Source: an uncultured Spirochaetota bacterium (GTDB taxonomy: Bacteria > Spirochaetota > UBA4802 > UBA5368). From it: a stretch of 15,772 bases of DNA. The notes below the pieces were generated by a model. It had not been told where the DNA came from, made no database searches, and saw nothing but the letters and a program-made list of their open reading frames with translations. Below are positions 6,215 to 12,839 of the stretch, piece after piece. The position numbers and the translations under genes are program-made. The stretch is from assembly GCA_937864375.1 (NCBI GenBank), contig CALMJO010000156.1, forward strand, positions 1 to 15,772. The letters run 5' to 3'. How positions within the stretch are numbered: position 1 is the first letter of the stretch; each line of letters starts with the position of its first letter.

Positions 6215-6592
6215 TCACCGCCGGATTCTAATAGTGACACTGTCGTTTTGTCTCTGCGCGATTATTATCGTTCCGGGTTCGACGGAAATACTCTGGTCGA
6301 AGACGGCGGTCAGCATTTCGATTACGAAACGACTGGCGATATGTCCGGGCCTGAGATACAAGATTCCCCTGCACGGCAAACCCTTGAAAACCGCGAGATT
6401 GCCAAAATCGGCATCATGAGTAATTATGATGCGATTGGCCTTGGCCGCTTCTTCAAGCAGAACATGGTCCGGTTTTCCTGCAAGGTTGGCATCGAATACC
6501 GTGATAATATCGATATTTTTTCCCAGGAGATGAGCGACCACATCCGGCTGAATGTTCTCATCGGCAAGGAAGGAAGATTCTATCAGCCTCAT
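6215..6592 (-). CDS. DUF5615 PIN-like toxin candidate
   Basis: A 125-residue protein. The N-terminal FLADENIQPDVVAHLLGKNI and the later RIIITHDADFGNLAVFKG are the conserved acidic blocks of the DUF5615 PIN-like family. The aspartates in LADEN and THDADFG probably bind a metal ion for RNA cleavage. Members are regularly found next to DUF433 proteins, as here, and are considered toxin components by association; direct biochemical evidence is thin. The start ATG at 6592 overlaps the DUF433 stop codon by 4 nt (ATGA), indicating translational coupling. The base composition is visibly less GC-rich than the housekeeping genes to the right, consistent with transfer. Usual PIN-like length is about 110-130 residues, so the gene looks intact. 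Confidence 0.78.
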   Translation of the reverse strand: MRLIESSFLADENIQPDVVAHLLGKNIDIITVFDANLAGKPDHVLLEEAAKANRIIITHDADFGNLAVFKGLPCRGILYLRPGHIASRFVIEMLTAVFDQSISVEPGTIIIAQRQNDSVTIRIRR

Positions 6593-6819
6593 GCGGTGAT
6601 TGTAGCCGAAATAACAATTTCGTTTTTCATGGCATGGGCGGCATATCCAATCGCTTCCCGAAAAGCTTCCGCCGGGACGTGAGGATATTTACCGGCGATG
6701 TCGTCTACGGTCGCCCCCGAGGCGATGAGCTCCATGACGAACTCTACACTCAGGCGCGTGTCCCTGATTAGGGGCTTTCCGCCCAGGATTTCAGGATCGA
6801 ATGTAATGTAACGGTACAT
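6589..6819 (-). CDS. DUF433 antitoxin candidate
   Basis: This 76-residue protein matches the DUF433 pattern: YITFDPEILGGKPLIRDTRL at residues 4-23, then VEFVMELIASGATVDDIAGK and YPHVPAEAFREAIGYAAHAM. The domain is a small winged or helix-turn-helix fold thought to act as the DNA-binding antitoxin partner of DUF5615 PIN-like proteins. It is first in the pair and overlaps the downstream toxin gene by 4 nt. A promoter with a perfect TTGACA lies just upstream. No clear Shine-Dalgarno precedes the ATG at 6819, and the leader from the predicted start site would be only about 12 nt. Autorepression is likely by analogy with other antitoxins. Confidence 0.8.
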   Translation of the reverse strand: MYRYITFDPEILGGKPLIRDTRLSVEFVMELIASGATVDDIAGKYPHVPAEAFREAIGYAAHAMKNEIVISATITA

Positions 6820-6837
6820 GTTTCAACTCACGAATAT

Positions 6838-6868
6838 AATGTATTCCAACAAATCCTGTTTGTCAAAC
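6838..6868 (-). promoter_or_regulatory. Promoter and candidate operator of the DUF433/DUF5615 pair
   Basis: On the minus strand TTGACA (6866-6861), a 17-bp spacer and TACATT (6843-6838, 4 of 6 matches) form a sigma-70-like promoter ending about 20 bp before the DUF433 start. A small palindrome GTTTG-T-CAAAC (6858-6868) overlaps the -35, and ACAAA/TTTGT (6849-6853 with 6859-6863) overlaps it in turn; either could be the antitoxin binding site. The promoter is well supported, the operator less so. Confidence 0.55.
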
Positions 6869-6914
6869 CATTTGGAGAATCTGGAAATCAATTATCGGGT
6901 CAGCCCTTTCCCGG

Positions 6915-7763
6915 TCACTGCCTGGCCGCCTTCGCCCCCTGCCTCTTCCCCACTTCCTGTACAAACCTCGCGAAAATCGCGTCGAACCTCGTGTCTTCAA
7001 GGCGCAGCATCTCCGGGTGGAACTGGGTCCCCAGTATCCACTGGTCTCCCGTTCCCTCGATCCCCTCGACGAATCCGTCGGCCGCGCGCGCGATGACGCG
7101 CGTTCCCGGCGCGACGGCCTTCGCGCCCTGGTGATGGTAGGTGTTCACTTTAATCTTTTCCGCACCCAGGAGCGCGGCGAGCATGCCTCCCTTTTCAAGC
7201 ACGGCATCGTGGAAGCAGGGCCGCGCGTGCTTGTAAATCCAGAGGTCGAGCGACTCGCGGTGCGGTATGGGAGAGGCGCTCTTGAAGTACGCGGGGATGT
7301 CCTGGTAGAGCGAGCCGCCGTAGAACACGGTGAGCATCTGCATCCCGCGGCAGATGCCAAGCACCGGGAGCTTCTTCGCGCGCGCGAACTCGAGCACCTT
7401 GTACTCGAGCTCGTCGAGCGCCAGGTCGCTCGCCTCGCATTCCTTCACGCGCTCCTCCTTAAAGCGCGCGGGCTCGATGTCGAACCCGCCGGGCACGAGG
7501 ACCCCGGCGACGCCCGCGAGCTTCGCGTCCACGTCCGCGGGCGCGTCGGCTATGAACAGGCGCACGGACCGCGCGCCATGGGCCTTGAGCGCCTTGCAGT
7601 AATCGCCGTTGATGTCGATCCCGAATTTCAAGAATGTCGATTGGACCTTCCCGTAGGTGATGGCCACGGGAAGCGCGTTCGGGTCGAAGGATTCGGACGT
7701 GCAGCCGGCGAATGGTGCGAGCATGAAGGCAAGGATTATGAGTGCGATCGCGGTGCGTTTCAT
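6915..7763 (-). CDS. Lipoprotein with peptidase C26 / class I glutamine amidotransferase-like domain
   Basis: The start is the ATG at 7763: GGAGG lies 9 nt upstream, and the product begins with a lipoprotein signal, MKRTAIALIILAFMLAPFAGC, lipidated Cys at 21. The longer open frame upstream lacks sense. The remaining 261 residues form a complete C26 (PuuD/gamma-glutamyl hydrolase-like) domain. The oxyanion region is GVLVPGGFDIEP (87-98), the nucleophile Cys138 is in LGICRGMQ, GGSLYQDI follows, then TYHHQGAKAVAPG, and the His249-Glu251 pair is in GTQFHPE. These enzymes cleave gamma-glutamyl amides; PuuD is cytosolic, so an exported, lipid-anchored version may act on peptidoglycan-derived or external gamma-glutamyl compounds (inference). 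The 3' end is duplicated at 6042-6197 beyond the TA pair. Monocistronic, divergent from the gene at 8061. Confidence 0.83.
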   Translation of the reverse strand: MKRTAIALIILAFMLAPFAGCTSESFDPNALPVAITYGKVQSTFLKFGIDINGDYCKALKAHGARSVRLFIADAPADVDAKLAGVAGVLVPGGFDIEPARFKEERVKECEASDLALDELEYKVLEFARAKKLPVLGICRGMQMLTVFYGGSLYQDIPAYFKSASPIPHRESLDLWIYKHARPCFHDAVLEKGGMLAALLGAEKIKVNTYHHQGAKAVAPGTRVIARAADGFVEGIEGTGDQWILGTQFHPEMLRLEDTRFDAIFARFVQEVGKRQGAKAARQ

Positions 7764-8060
7764 GGGACGTGTCCTCCACTGTGTGTCAGTCGGCGAAGCC
7801 CGGTCGTGTTCCCGGCAGCGGCGGAAAGAGAAACCAAAACATTCACGCGAAGCGCAGACGGGCATTCCGAAGCATTGTGTCGATCATTATCCGGCTTGGG
7901 CCGGTGCGCAAGCGAAATTCCAGAGGGCTGTGTGTTCCCGCATGCGTTGGCCCGCCCGGCGATTATTCCCGTCGCGGTGAAGAACTGCTCTTCTTGCTGA
8001 AATTTGCGCTGGAATTCCTGCCGGATGCGGAGTACTATCTCTGAATCTGAAAAGCGAAAC

Positions 8061-8747
8061 ATGAAAATTTTGGACAAGCTTAAGACGCTGCTTCCCCCGC
8101 TTGAAACCGCGATCGAGCTCTTCACGCCCTTCGGCGCGGCGCTGGCGGCCTTTGCCCTGCACAGCGCGCACGCGTCGTTCCTCTGGGCCGCGGGCTGGAT
8201 CCTGGCAGTGCTGCATTTCTATCTCCAGGGACCGCCCATCCTCGCCCAGGCCAGGGCAAGGCTGGGCCGCTTTTCCATGGGCTTCGCGCTCCCCAGGGCG
8301 GCGCTGGTTACAGGCCAGATCGTATCAGGCAATGGCTCCCTGTGGCGCTATTTCCTCGACCAGGTCATGCTGGACCTCGTCACCCTGGGCGTGGCGCTCA
8401 TATTCATGGTCCTCTTCAAAAAGGGGCTGGCGGGGAAAAGCGCATTCAAGGAGCTTGGCGTCGTGATGGTGCTGCTGGTCGTCGCCATCTTTGGCGTCTC
8501 CTGCGCCGGGTATGTCCTGACCTGGCTGGAGTTCACCCCTCTCTGGGACTGGCAGCACCTGGCCGGGATGGGCGCGGGATTCGTCCTGGGTGTGGGCTTC
8601 CGGGTCCGGCTGCTTTCCGACAATTACGCCGACAGGTACGATCCCGATTCTGGCGTCCTGGGGGGCGAGGTCGCCATCCTCGTCATTCTTCTCGCCTGGG
8701 GGGCGCTGCTTCCGCTGGCGGGGTGGCTTATCGCCCGATTCGCGTGA
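8061..8747 (+). CDS. Multi-pass membrane protein of unknown function
   Basis: I do not recognise the family. From the ATG at 8061 the protein has 228 residues and about six hydrophobic segments, for example FTPFGAALAAFALHSA, ASFLWAAGWILAVLHFYL, DLVTLGVALIFMVLF, GVVMVLLVVAIFGVSCAGYV and a C-terminal VAILVILLAWGALLPLAGWL. The start at 8061 is preferred over an upstream in-frame start near 8004 because residues before MKILDKLKTLL have no membrane or conserved character. The Shine-Dalgarno is weak (GAAAAGCG). The 297 bp between it and the divergent C26 gene contain no gene, and I see no convincing promoter there. No transporter or enzyme motif is visible. Confidence 0.65.
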   Translation: MKILDKLKTLLPPLETAIELFTPFGAALAAFALHSAHASFLWAAGWILAVLHFYLQGPPILAQARARLGRFSMGFALPRAALVTGQIVSGNGSLWRYFLDQVMLDLVTLGVALIFMVLFKKGLAGKSAFKELGVVMVLLVVAIFGVSCAGYVLTWLEFTPLWDWQHLAGMGAGFVLGVGFRVRLLSDNYADRYDPDSGVLGGEVAILVILLAWGALLPLAGWLIARFA

Positions 8748-8934
8748 AGCCCATTCCCGCCTGGCTCCCATGAGGTTTCATGATCGCGAGGCGCCGTTTT
8801 GCTTCGCCGGCTCTGCGTTTTTCATCGGCGGGTTTTCCTGAAAAGCGCAAAATATGCATCAAGTTCGCTTCCCTACGCTTCCCGGAAGGAGGCATGGTTG
8901 GTCGCATTAATAGATTGACGATATTAAAAAACCC

Positions 8935-9354
8935 ATGATATACGTATCCGTCATGGACAAGCAGGAACTAATCGCGTACTGGAAAGAGACGTCCGACCGT
9001 GACCATGGCGCCATGCTAAACCTGTTTCGCTCCGGTGATTATCATTGGAGCCTTTTCATAGGCCATCTTGTCATAGAAAAGCTACTGAAGGCCCTGTATA
9101 CGCAAAATGGAAGAGAAGACACCGCTCCTCCTCGAACCCATGATCTCACGCTCCTGGCCGAGCGGGCCGGGATAGAAACGACCGATGAAATGAAAGACAC
9201 GCTCGACCTAGTGACGACTTTCAATATCAATGCCCGATATCCTGATTTCAAACAGGATTTTTACCGTAAGTGTACGGCCGAATACACAGGGACGGCAATC
9301 GAAAAGATAGAGGAGATTCGGCAATGGCTGATATCATTGTTGGGGCCGGCATAA
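8935..9354 (+). CDS. HEPN domain protein (toxin candidate of HEPN/MNT pair)
   Basis: A 139-residue protein from the ATG at 8935; an in-frame ATG at 8953 (MDKQELIAYW) would give 133 residues and may be the true start, since neither has a good Shine-Dalgarno. DHGAMLNLFRSGDYHWSLF followed by HLVIEKLLKALYTQNGRE and the PRTHDLTLLAERAG motif, then NARYPDFKQDFYRKC, is the standard layout of the NTase-associated HEPN family. These helical proteins act as RNases or as partners of minimal nucleotidyltransferases in toxin-antitoxin systems. The RNase signature R-x4-H could be RSGDYH, but this position is normally aromatic in the family, so catalysis is uncertain. It overlaps the downstream MNT gene by 31 bp. 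Confidence 0.8.
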   Translation: MIYVSVMDKQELIAYWKETSDRDHGAMLNLFRSGDYHWSLFIGHLVIEKLLKALYTQNGREDTAPPRTHDLTLLAERAGIETTDEMKDTLDLVTTFNINARYPDFKQDFYRKCTAEYTGTAIEKIEEIRQWLISLLGPA

Positions 9355-9644
9355 GAGAGATCGTCTCCCGGTATGCGGGAGTGCTGGAGAAGAGGTATGC
9401 TCTCAAGGGCGTCTATCTCTTCGGGTCGCGGGCTCGCGGTAACACCGACGAGGACAGTGATATTGATGTCGCCGTAGTGGCCGATGACTTTTCCGGCGAT
9501 CCGGTCGACGACCGTGTCGCGCTCATGCGCTTGCGTCGGGGGATCGATCTTCGCATCGAGCCGCTCCCCTTGCTTGCGAGGGATTTTGGGCCCGCCCATC
9601 CCCTCGCGAAAGAGGTCATGGAGACAGGCATTCGGATTCGATGA
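9324..9644 (+). CDS. Minimal nucleotidyltransferase (MNT), antitoxin candidate
   Basis: From the ATG at 9324, with AGGAG 8 nt upstream (9311-9315), the protein has 106 residues. It carries the pol-beta nucleotidyltransferase motif GSRARGNTDEDSDIDVAV with Gly34-Ser35 and metal-binding Asp46 and Asp48; an acidic residue in IDLRIEP (residues 74-80) may supply the third ligand. In known HEPN/MNT modules the MNT protein blocks the HEPN toxin, in some cases by AMPylating it. The 31-bp overlap with the HEPN gene and the internal Shine-Dalgarno show the two are co-expressed. The open frame upstream of 9324 lies inside the HEPN gene and is not needed. Confidence 0.85.
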   Translation: MADIIVGAGIREIVSRYAGVLEKRYALKGVYLFGSRARGNTDEDSDIDVAVVADDFSGDPVDDRVALMRLRRGIDLRIEPLPLLARDFGPAHPLAKEVMETGIRIR

Positions 9645-10064
9645 GCGGCAGGCCATCTCAATCATCTGGACTCTACGGAATGGGGCAGTGGGGTATTGAG
9701 GAGATAATGGATTTTGGTTAGTAGCCTGACGGAATTGATACAGGAGATTTTGTACCTTTTATTCATGAAAGTGATTATAGAAGAAACATAATCATCTTTC
9801 CGTTTTATTCTGTCATGCCAATAGTATAGAATTTAAGGAACATAAATATACGCTTATCATTCGTGAGCATAAATACGCTCTAAGGCCTCGGATCCTTTCA
9901 TACTTTCCTTTATCTCCTCATCTCATCCATCCCCCTCTCCCCCATGAAAGGCGCCCTCATGATAGGCATCCATCCAGCAAGCGCCGTTCGGCATTATATA
10001 CTAAGAAAATCTTGACAAAACGCCCCCCATCCGGTTCTGTGTTCCCAACTGTTTCTGCCTGACC
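9645..10064. other. AT-rich intergenic region, no gene
   Basis: These 420 bases hold no credible gene or tRNA. From about 9690 to 9880 the composition is clearly AT-rich against the rest of the window. Two near-identical direct repeats occur, CATAAATATACGCT (9841-9854) and CATAAATACGCT (9868-9879). A perfect TTGACA at 10012-10017 precedes the DUF4321 gene but its best 17-bp-spaced partner (TTCTGT, 10035-10040) is poor. A TATACT at 9997-10002 lacks a -35. A tentative promoter for 10065 is all that can be read. Confidence 0.4.
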
Positions 10065-10301
10065 ATGAGGATCGAACGCGGCACACTCGGCTTTTTCCTG
10101 ACCTTTCTCGTACTGGGAGGGGTCCTCGGTTCCGCGCTCGGCACGCTCCTGGTGAAGCTCGCGCCCTCCCTTTCGGTGATAAGCGTGAACCTCACAGGGC
10201 CCGTGTCCCTGAGCCTGGATTTTATCAGCTTCGGGCTAAGGATTACGGCGGCGTCCATCGTGGGCATGATCGTCGGGATCGTGATCTTCCTGAGGGTCTA
10301 G
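10065..10301 (+). CDS. DUF4321 small membrane protein
   Basis: A 78-residue protein with two long hydrophobic segments, FFLTFLVLGGVLGSALGTLL near the N-terminus and AASIVGMIVGIVIFLRV at the C-terminus. They are joined by a loop containing LAPSL, GPVSLSLDFISFGLRI. This matches the DUF4321 pattern found in Clostridia, spirochaetes and deltaproteobacteria; its role is unknown. There is no strong Shine-Dalgarno before the ATG. It lies directly upstream of the rpsB block but 275 bp away and may be expressed separately. Confidence 0.75.
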   Translation: MRIERGTLGFFLTFLVLGGVLGSALGTLLVKLAPSLSVISVNLTGPVSLSLDFISFGLRITAASIVGMIVGIVIFLRV

Positions 10302-10576
10302 GCGAAGCGGGGCCGCACCTGCGGCTATCACGTGCACCGGGTCTCAATGGTGCATATACGTTAAACCGGCATTGCGCCGGTTGCCACATGCCAAGGTAAA
10401 ATCGGTACGCATCTGGCGAATTGGGCGCGCGTCGCGCGCGGGGTAGGGCTTCCCGCACGAACGCGTGCATGCACATCAACATGTGGGGCGCGGCGGGTAC
10501 AATCCGCGCACCGGCAGATGAGTGATACACGTCCCTCGCGCGGCGCGGGATATTTTAAGTAATGGGGGTACTATCA
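10302..10576 (+). promoter_or_regulatory. Structured leader region upstream of rpsB
   Basis: No gene is visible. The region contains several strong dyads: AACCGGC/GCCGGTT (about 10364-10382), GCGCGCG-T-CGCGCGC (10425-10439), the palindrome GTGCATGCAC and CACAT/ATGTG just after it (about 10464-10484). A TACAAT at 10498-10503 could be a -10 element, without a matching -35. In many bacteria the rpsB leader mediates feedback by S2; whether this one does is unknown, and I do not see a specific known motif. Confidence 0.35.
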
Positions 10577-11437
10577 TTGGCAGTAGTATCGATGAAAGCA
10601 CTATTGGAATCTGGCGTGCATTTTGGCCACCAGACACGACGCTGGAATCCCAGGATGGCGCAGTTCATCTTCACGGCGAGGAACGGGATCCACATCATTG
10701 ACTTGCAGAAAACCATGCAGCGCCTGAAGATCGCGTACCAGGGCATGAAGGAAGTCGCCGCGAACGGGGGAAAGGTCCTCTTCGTGGGCACGAAGAAGCA
10801 GGCCCAGGCCGCGATCGAGGAATACGCGAAGAAGTGCGGGATGTTCTACGTGGCAGACCGCTGGCTGGGCGGGCTCCTCACGAACTTCCACACGGTGAGC
10901 AATTCCATCCAGAGGCTCAAGAACCTCGAGAAGATGTCCGAAACCGGCCAGTGGGACGCGGAGACCAAGAAGGAGATCCTGGACCTCACCAACGAGCTCA
11001 AGAAGAAGCAGAAAGTGCTCTCCGGCATCAAGGACATGGGCAAGCTCCCGGACGCGCTGTTCATCATCGACCCCAAGAGGGAGGCGATCGCCGTGAACGA
11101 GGCGCGCAAACTGGGCATCCCCATCTTCGCGGTCGTGGACACAAACTGCAACCCGGAGGAGATCGACTTCCCCGTTCCCGGCAATGACGACGCCATCCGC
11201 GCCATCTCGCTTTTCCTGGACGCGATGTCCCGCGCGATCATAGAGGGCCAGTCCGGCGGACAGGTCGAGGGCGAAGAGGTGCTCGAGATGCTTCCGGAGG
11301 AAGAGGGCGAACCTGCAGCGGCCCCCGCCGAAAAGGAAGAGGCCGCCACCGAGCTCAAGAAGGTGACCGAGGCGAAGGAAGAGTACCGCCAGCGGTACGA
11401 GGACGAGTTCAGTACCGGGGAAAAGGACAAGTGGTAG
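10577..11437 (+). CDS. rpsB: 30S ribosomal protein S2
   Basis: The protein reads MAVVSMKALLESGVHFGHQ, then RRWNPRMAQFIFTARNGIHI and later KLPDALFIIDPKREAIAVNE, unmistakable S2. By alignment with the family the start is the TTG at 10577 (286 residues), 8 nt after a GGGGG run; an in-frame ATG at 10562 would add MGVLS. S2 joins the 30S subunit late and is needed for S1 binding. The C-terminal 50 or so residues form an acidic, Ala/Glu/Lys-rich tail (LPEEEGEPAAAPAEKEEAA), an extension of a kind that varies between phyla. It is the first gene of the rpsB-tsf-pyrH-frr block. Confidence 0.97.
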   Translation: MAVVSMKALLESGVHFGHQTRRWNPRMAQFIFTARNGIHIIDLQKTMQRLKIAYQGMKEVAANGGKVLFVGTKKQAQAAIEEYAKKCGMFYVADRWLGGLLTNFHTVSNSIQRLKNLEKMSETGQWDAETKKEILDLTNELKKKQKVLSGIKDMGKLPDALFIIDPKREAIAVNEARKLGIPIFAVVDTNCNPEEIDFPVPGNDDAIRAISLFLDAMSRAIIEGQSGGQVEGEEVLEMLPEEEGEPAAAPAEKEEAATELKKVTEAKEEYRQRYEDEFSTGEKDKW

Positions 11438-11491
11438 AACGGGCCGTCCCGGTATCGTTGCTGTAACAGTATAAATTCAAGGAGAAACACT

Positions 11492-12088
11492 GTGGCTGAT
11501 GTAACGTCTGACATGATAAAAGAGTTAAGGGAAAAAACCCAGGCGGGGATGATGGACTGCAAGAAGGCCCTGCTGGAGTGCGGCGGGGACCAGGAGAAGG
11601 CCGCCGACTATTTAAGGAAGAAGGGGCTTGCCTCCGCGAACAAGAGGGCCGCACGCGAGGCCCGCGAGGGCATCATAGCCACCTACATCCACAACAATGC
11701 GAAGCTCGGGGTGCTCCTCGAACTCAACTGCGAGACCGACTTCGTTGCCCGCAACGCCGACTTCCAGGAGCTTGGAAAGGAGCTCAGCATGCAGGTCGCC
11801 GCATCGAACCCCCTGTACGTGGACATCGAGGACGTCCCGGCGGCGGAGCTGGAGCGCGAAAAGGACATCTACCGCGAGCAGATGAAGGATTCCGGGAAGC
11901 CCGCGAACGTGGTCGAAAAGATCGTCGAGGGCAAGCTTTCCAAGTTTTATGCCGAGGTCTGCCTCCTGGAGCAGGAATACATCAAGGACCCCAAGGTGAA
12001 GATCCGCGACCTGGTCAAGAACAAGATCGCGACCTACGGCGAGAACATCACCGTGGGCAGGTTCACGCGCTACAAGATCGGGAAGTAG
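11492..12088 (+). CDS. tsf: Elongation factor Ts
   Basis: The gene starts at GTG 11492, with AAGGAG (11479-11484) 7 nt upstream. The 198-residue product begins MADVTSDMIKELREKTQAGM, has the N-terminal UBA-like domain (MDCKKALLECGGDQEKAADY), then the TDFVARN motif (82-88) that contacts EF-Tu. It is much shorter than the 283-residue E. coli protein: one core subdomain instead of two, as in Thermus and Leptospira. It catalyses GDP release from EF-Tu. It is 54 bp downstream of rpsB and 1 bp upstream of pyrH, so probably in one transcript. Confidence 0.97.
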   Translation: MADVTSDMIKELREKTQAGMMDCKKALLECGGDQEKAADYLRKKGLASANKRAAREAREGIIATYIHNNAKLGVLLELNCETDFVARNADFQELGKELSMQVAASNPLYVDIEDVPAAELEREKDIYREQMKDSGKPANVVEKIVEGKLSKFYAEVCLLEQEYIKDPKVKIRDLVKNKIATYGENITVGRFTRYKIGK

Positions 12089-12089
12089 G

Positions 12090-12821
12090 ATGGAACCGGC
12101 CAGTACTTCCGGCAGGTCCGGATATTCCCGCATCCTCCTGAAGCTTTCCGGCGAGGCGCTTGCGGGCGACGAGCATTCGGGCATAAGCCCCGCCGTCGCC
12201 AAGCAGGTCGCCGCCGAAATCGCCGAGGTGAGGGAAACGGGGGTCCAGATCGCCATGGTCATAGGCGGCGGGAACATCTTCCGCGGGTCCACCGGGAAAG
12301 CGCTCGGCATGGACCAGGCGACCGGCGACTCCATGGGGATGCTGGCCACCGTCATAAACTCGCTCGCGATGCAGGACGCGCTCGAACGGCAGGGCGTCGC
12401 GACGCGTGTCATGACGGCCATCGAGATGCGCGCCCTCGCGGAACCTTACATCCGCCGCAAGGCGATCAGGCACCTGGAAAAGGGGCGCATCGTCATCATC
12501 GCGGCGGGGACCGGCAACCCGTTTTTCACCACGGACACCGCCGCGGGCCTGCGCGCGATCGAGACGGGCGCGCAGGTGCTACTCAAGGCGACGCGCGTGG
12601 ACGGCGTGTACGACAGCGACCCGGAAAAAAACCCGGGGGCCCGGAAAATCGCTTCCATAGGCTACCAGGAGGTGATAGAACGGCAGCTCAGGGTGATGGA
12701 CCTCACGGCGATCTCGCTGTGCATGGACAACCGCCTGCCCATCATCGTCTTCAACCTTTTCAACCGGGGCTCCATACGCCGCATCGCGGCGGGCGAGGCG
12801 CTGGGCACCAGAATTTCCTGA
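12090..12821 (+). CDS. pyrH: UMP kinase
   Basis: A 243-residue amino-acid-kinase-fold protein. RILLKLSGEALAG at residues 13-25, MVIGGGNIFRG, GMLATVINSLAMQDAL, GTGNPFFTTDTAA and LLKATRVDGVYDSDP are the standard bacterial UMP kinase blocks. It converts UMP to UDP with ATP in pyrimidine nucleotide synthesis, usually as a hexamer regulated by GTP and UTP. The ATG at 12090 is 1 nt after the tsf stop codon, with only a weak purine stretch (GGGAAG) before it, so translation is probably coupled to tsf. The first 12 residues (MEPASTSGRSGY) are a short non-conserved extension. Complete, normal length. Confidence 0.96.
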   Translation: MEPASTSGRSGYSRILLKLSGEALAGDEHSGISPAVAKQVAAEIAEVRETGVQIAMVIGGGNIFRGSTGKALGMDQATGDSMGMLATVINSLAMQDALERQGVATRVMTAIEMRALAEPYIRRKAIRHLEKGRIVIIAAGTGNPFFTTDTAAGLRAIETGAQVLLKATRVDGVYDSDPEKNPGARKIASIGYQEVIERQLRVMDLTAISLCMDNRLPIIVFNLFNRGSIRRIAAGEALGTRIS

Positions 12822-12839
12822 TGAACGAAGGGGGACGCA

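Noticed and set aside
6035..6682. 215-codon plus-strand frame over the C26 remnant and the DUF5615 gene
   Set aside because: It is antisense to both; the minus strand gives a recognisable PIN-like protein and a clear homologous remnant.
7017..8000. 327-codon open frame on the plus strand opposite the C26 lipoprotein gene
   Set aside because: Antisense shadow of a GC-rich gene; no recognisable domain, low-complexity Arg/Glu/His composition, and the opposite strand encodes a complete conserved enzyme.
9766..9792. Nine-codon frame MKVIIEET in the AT-rich spacer
   Set aside because: Too short, no proper ribosome-binding site spacing (AGGAG lies about 20 nt upstream), no supporting context.
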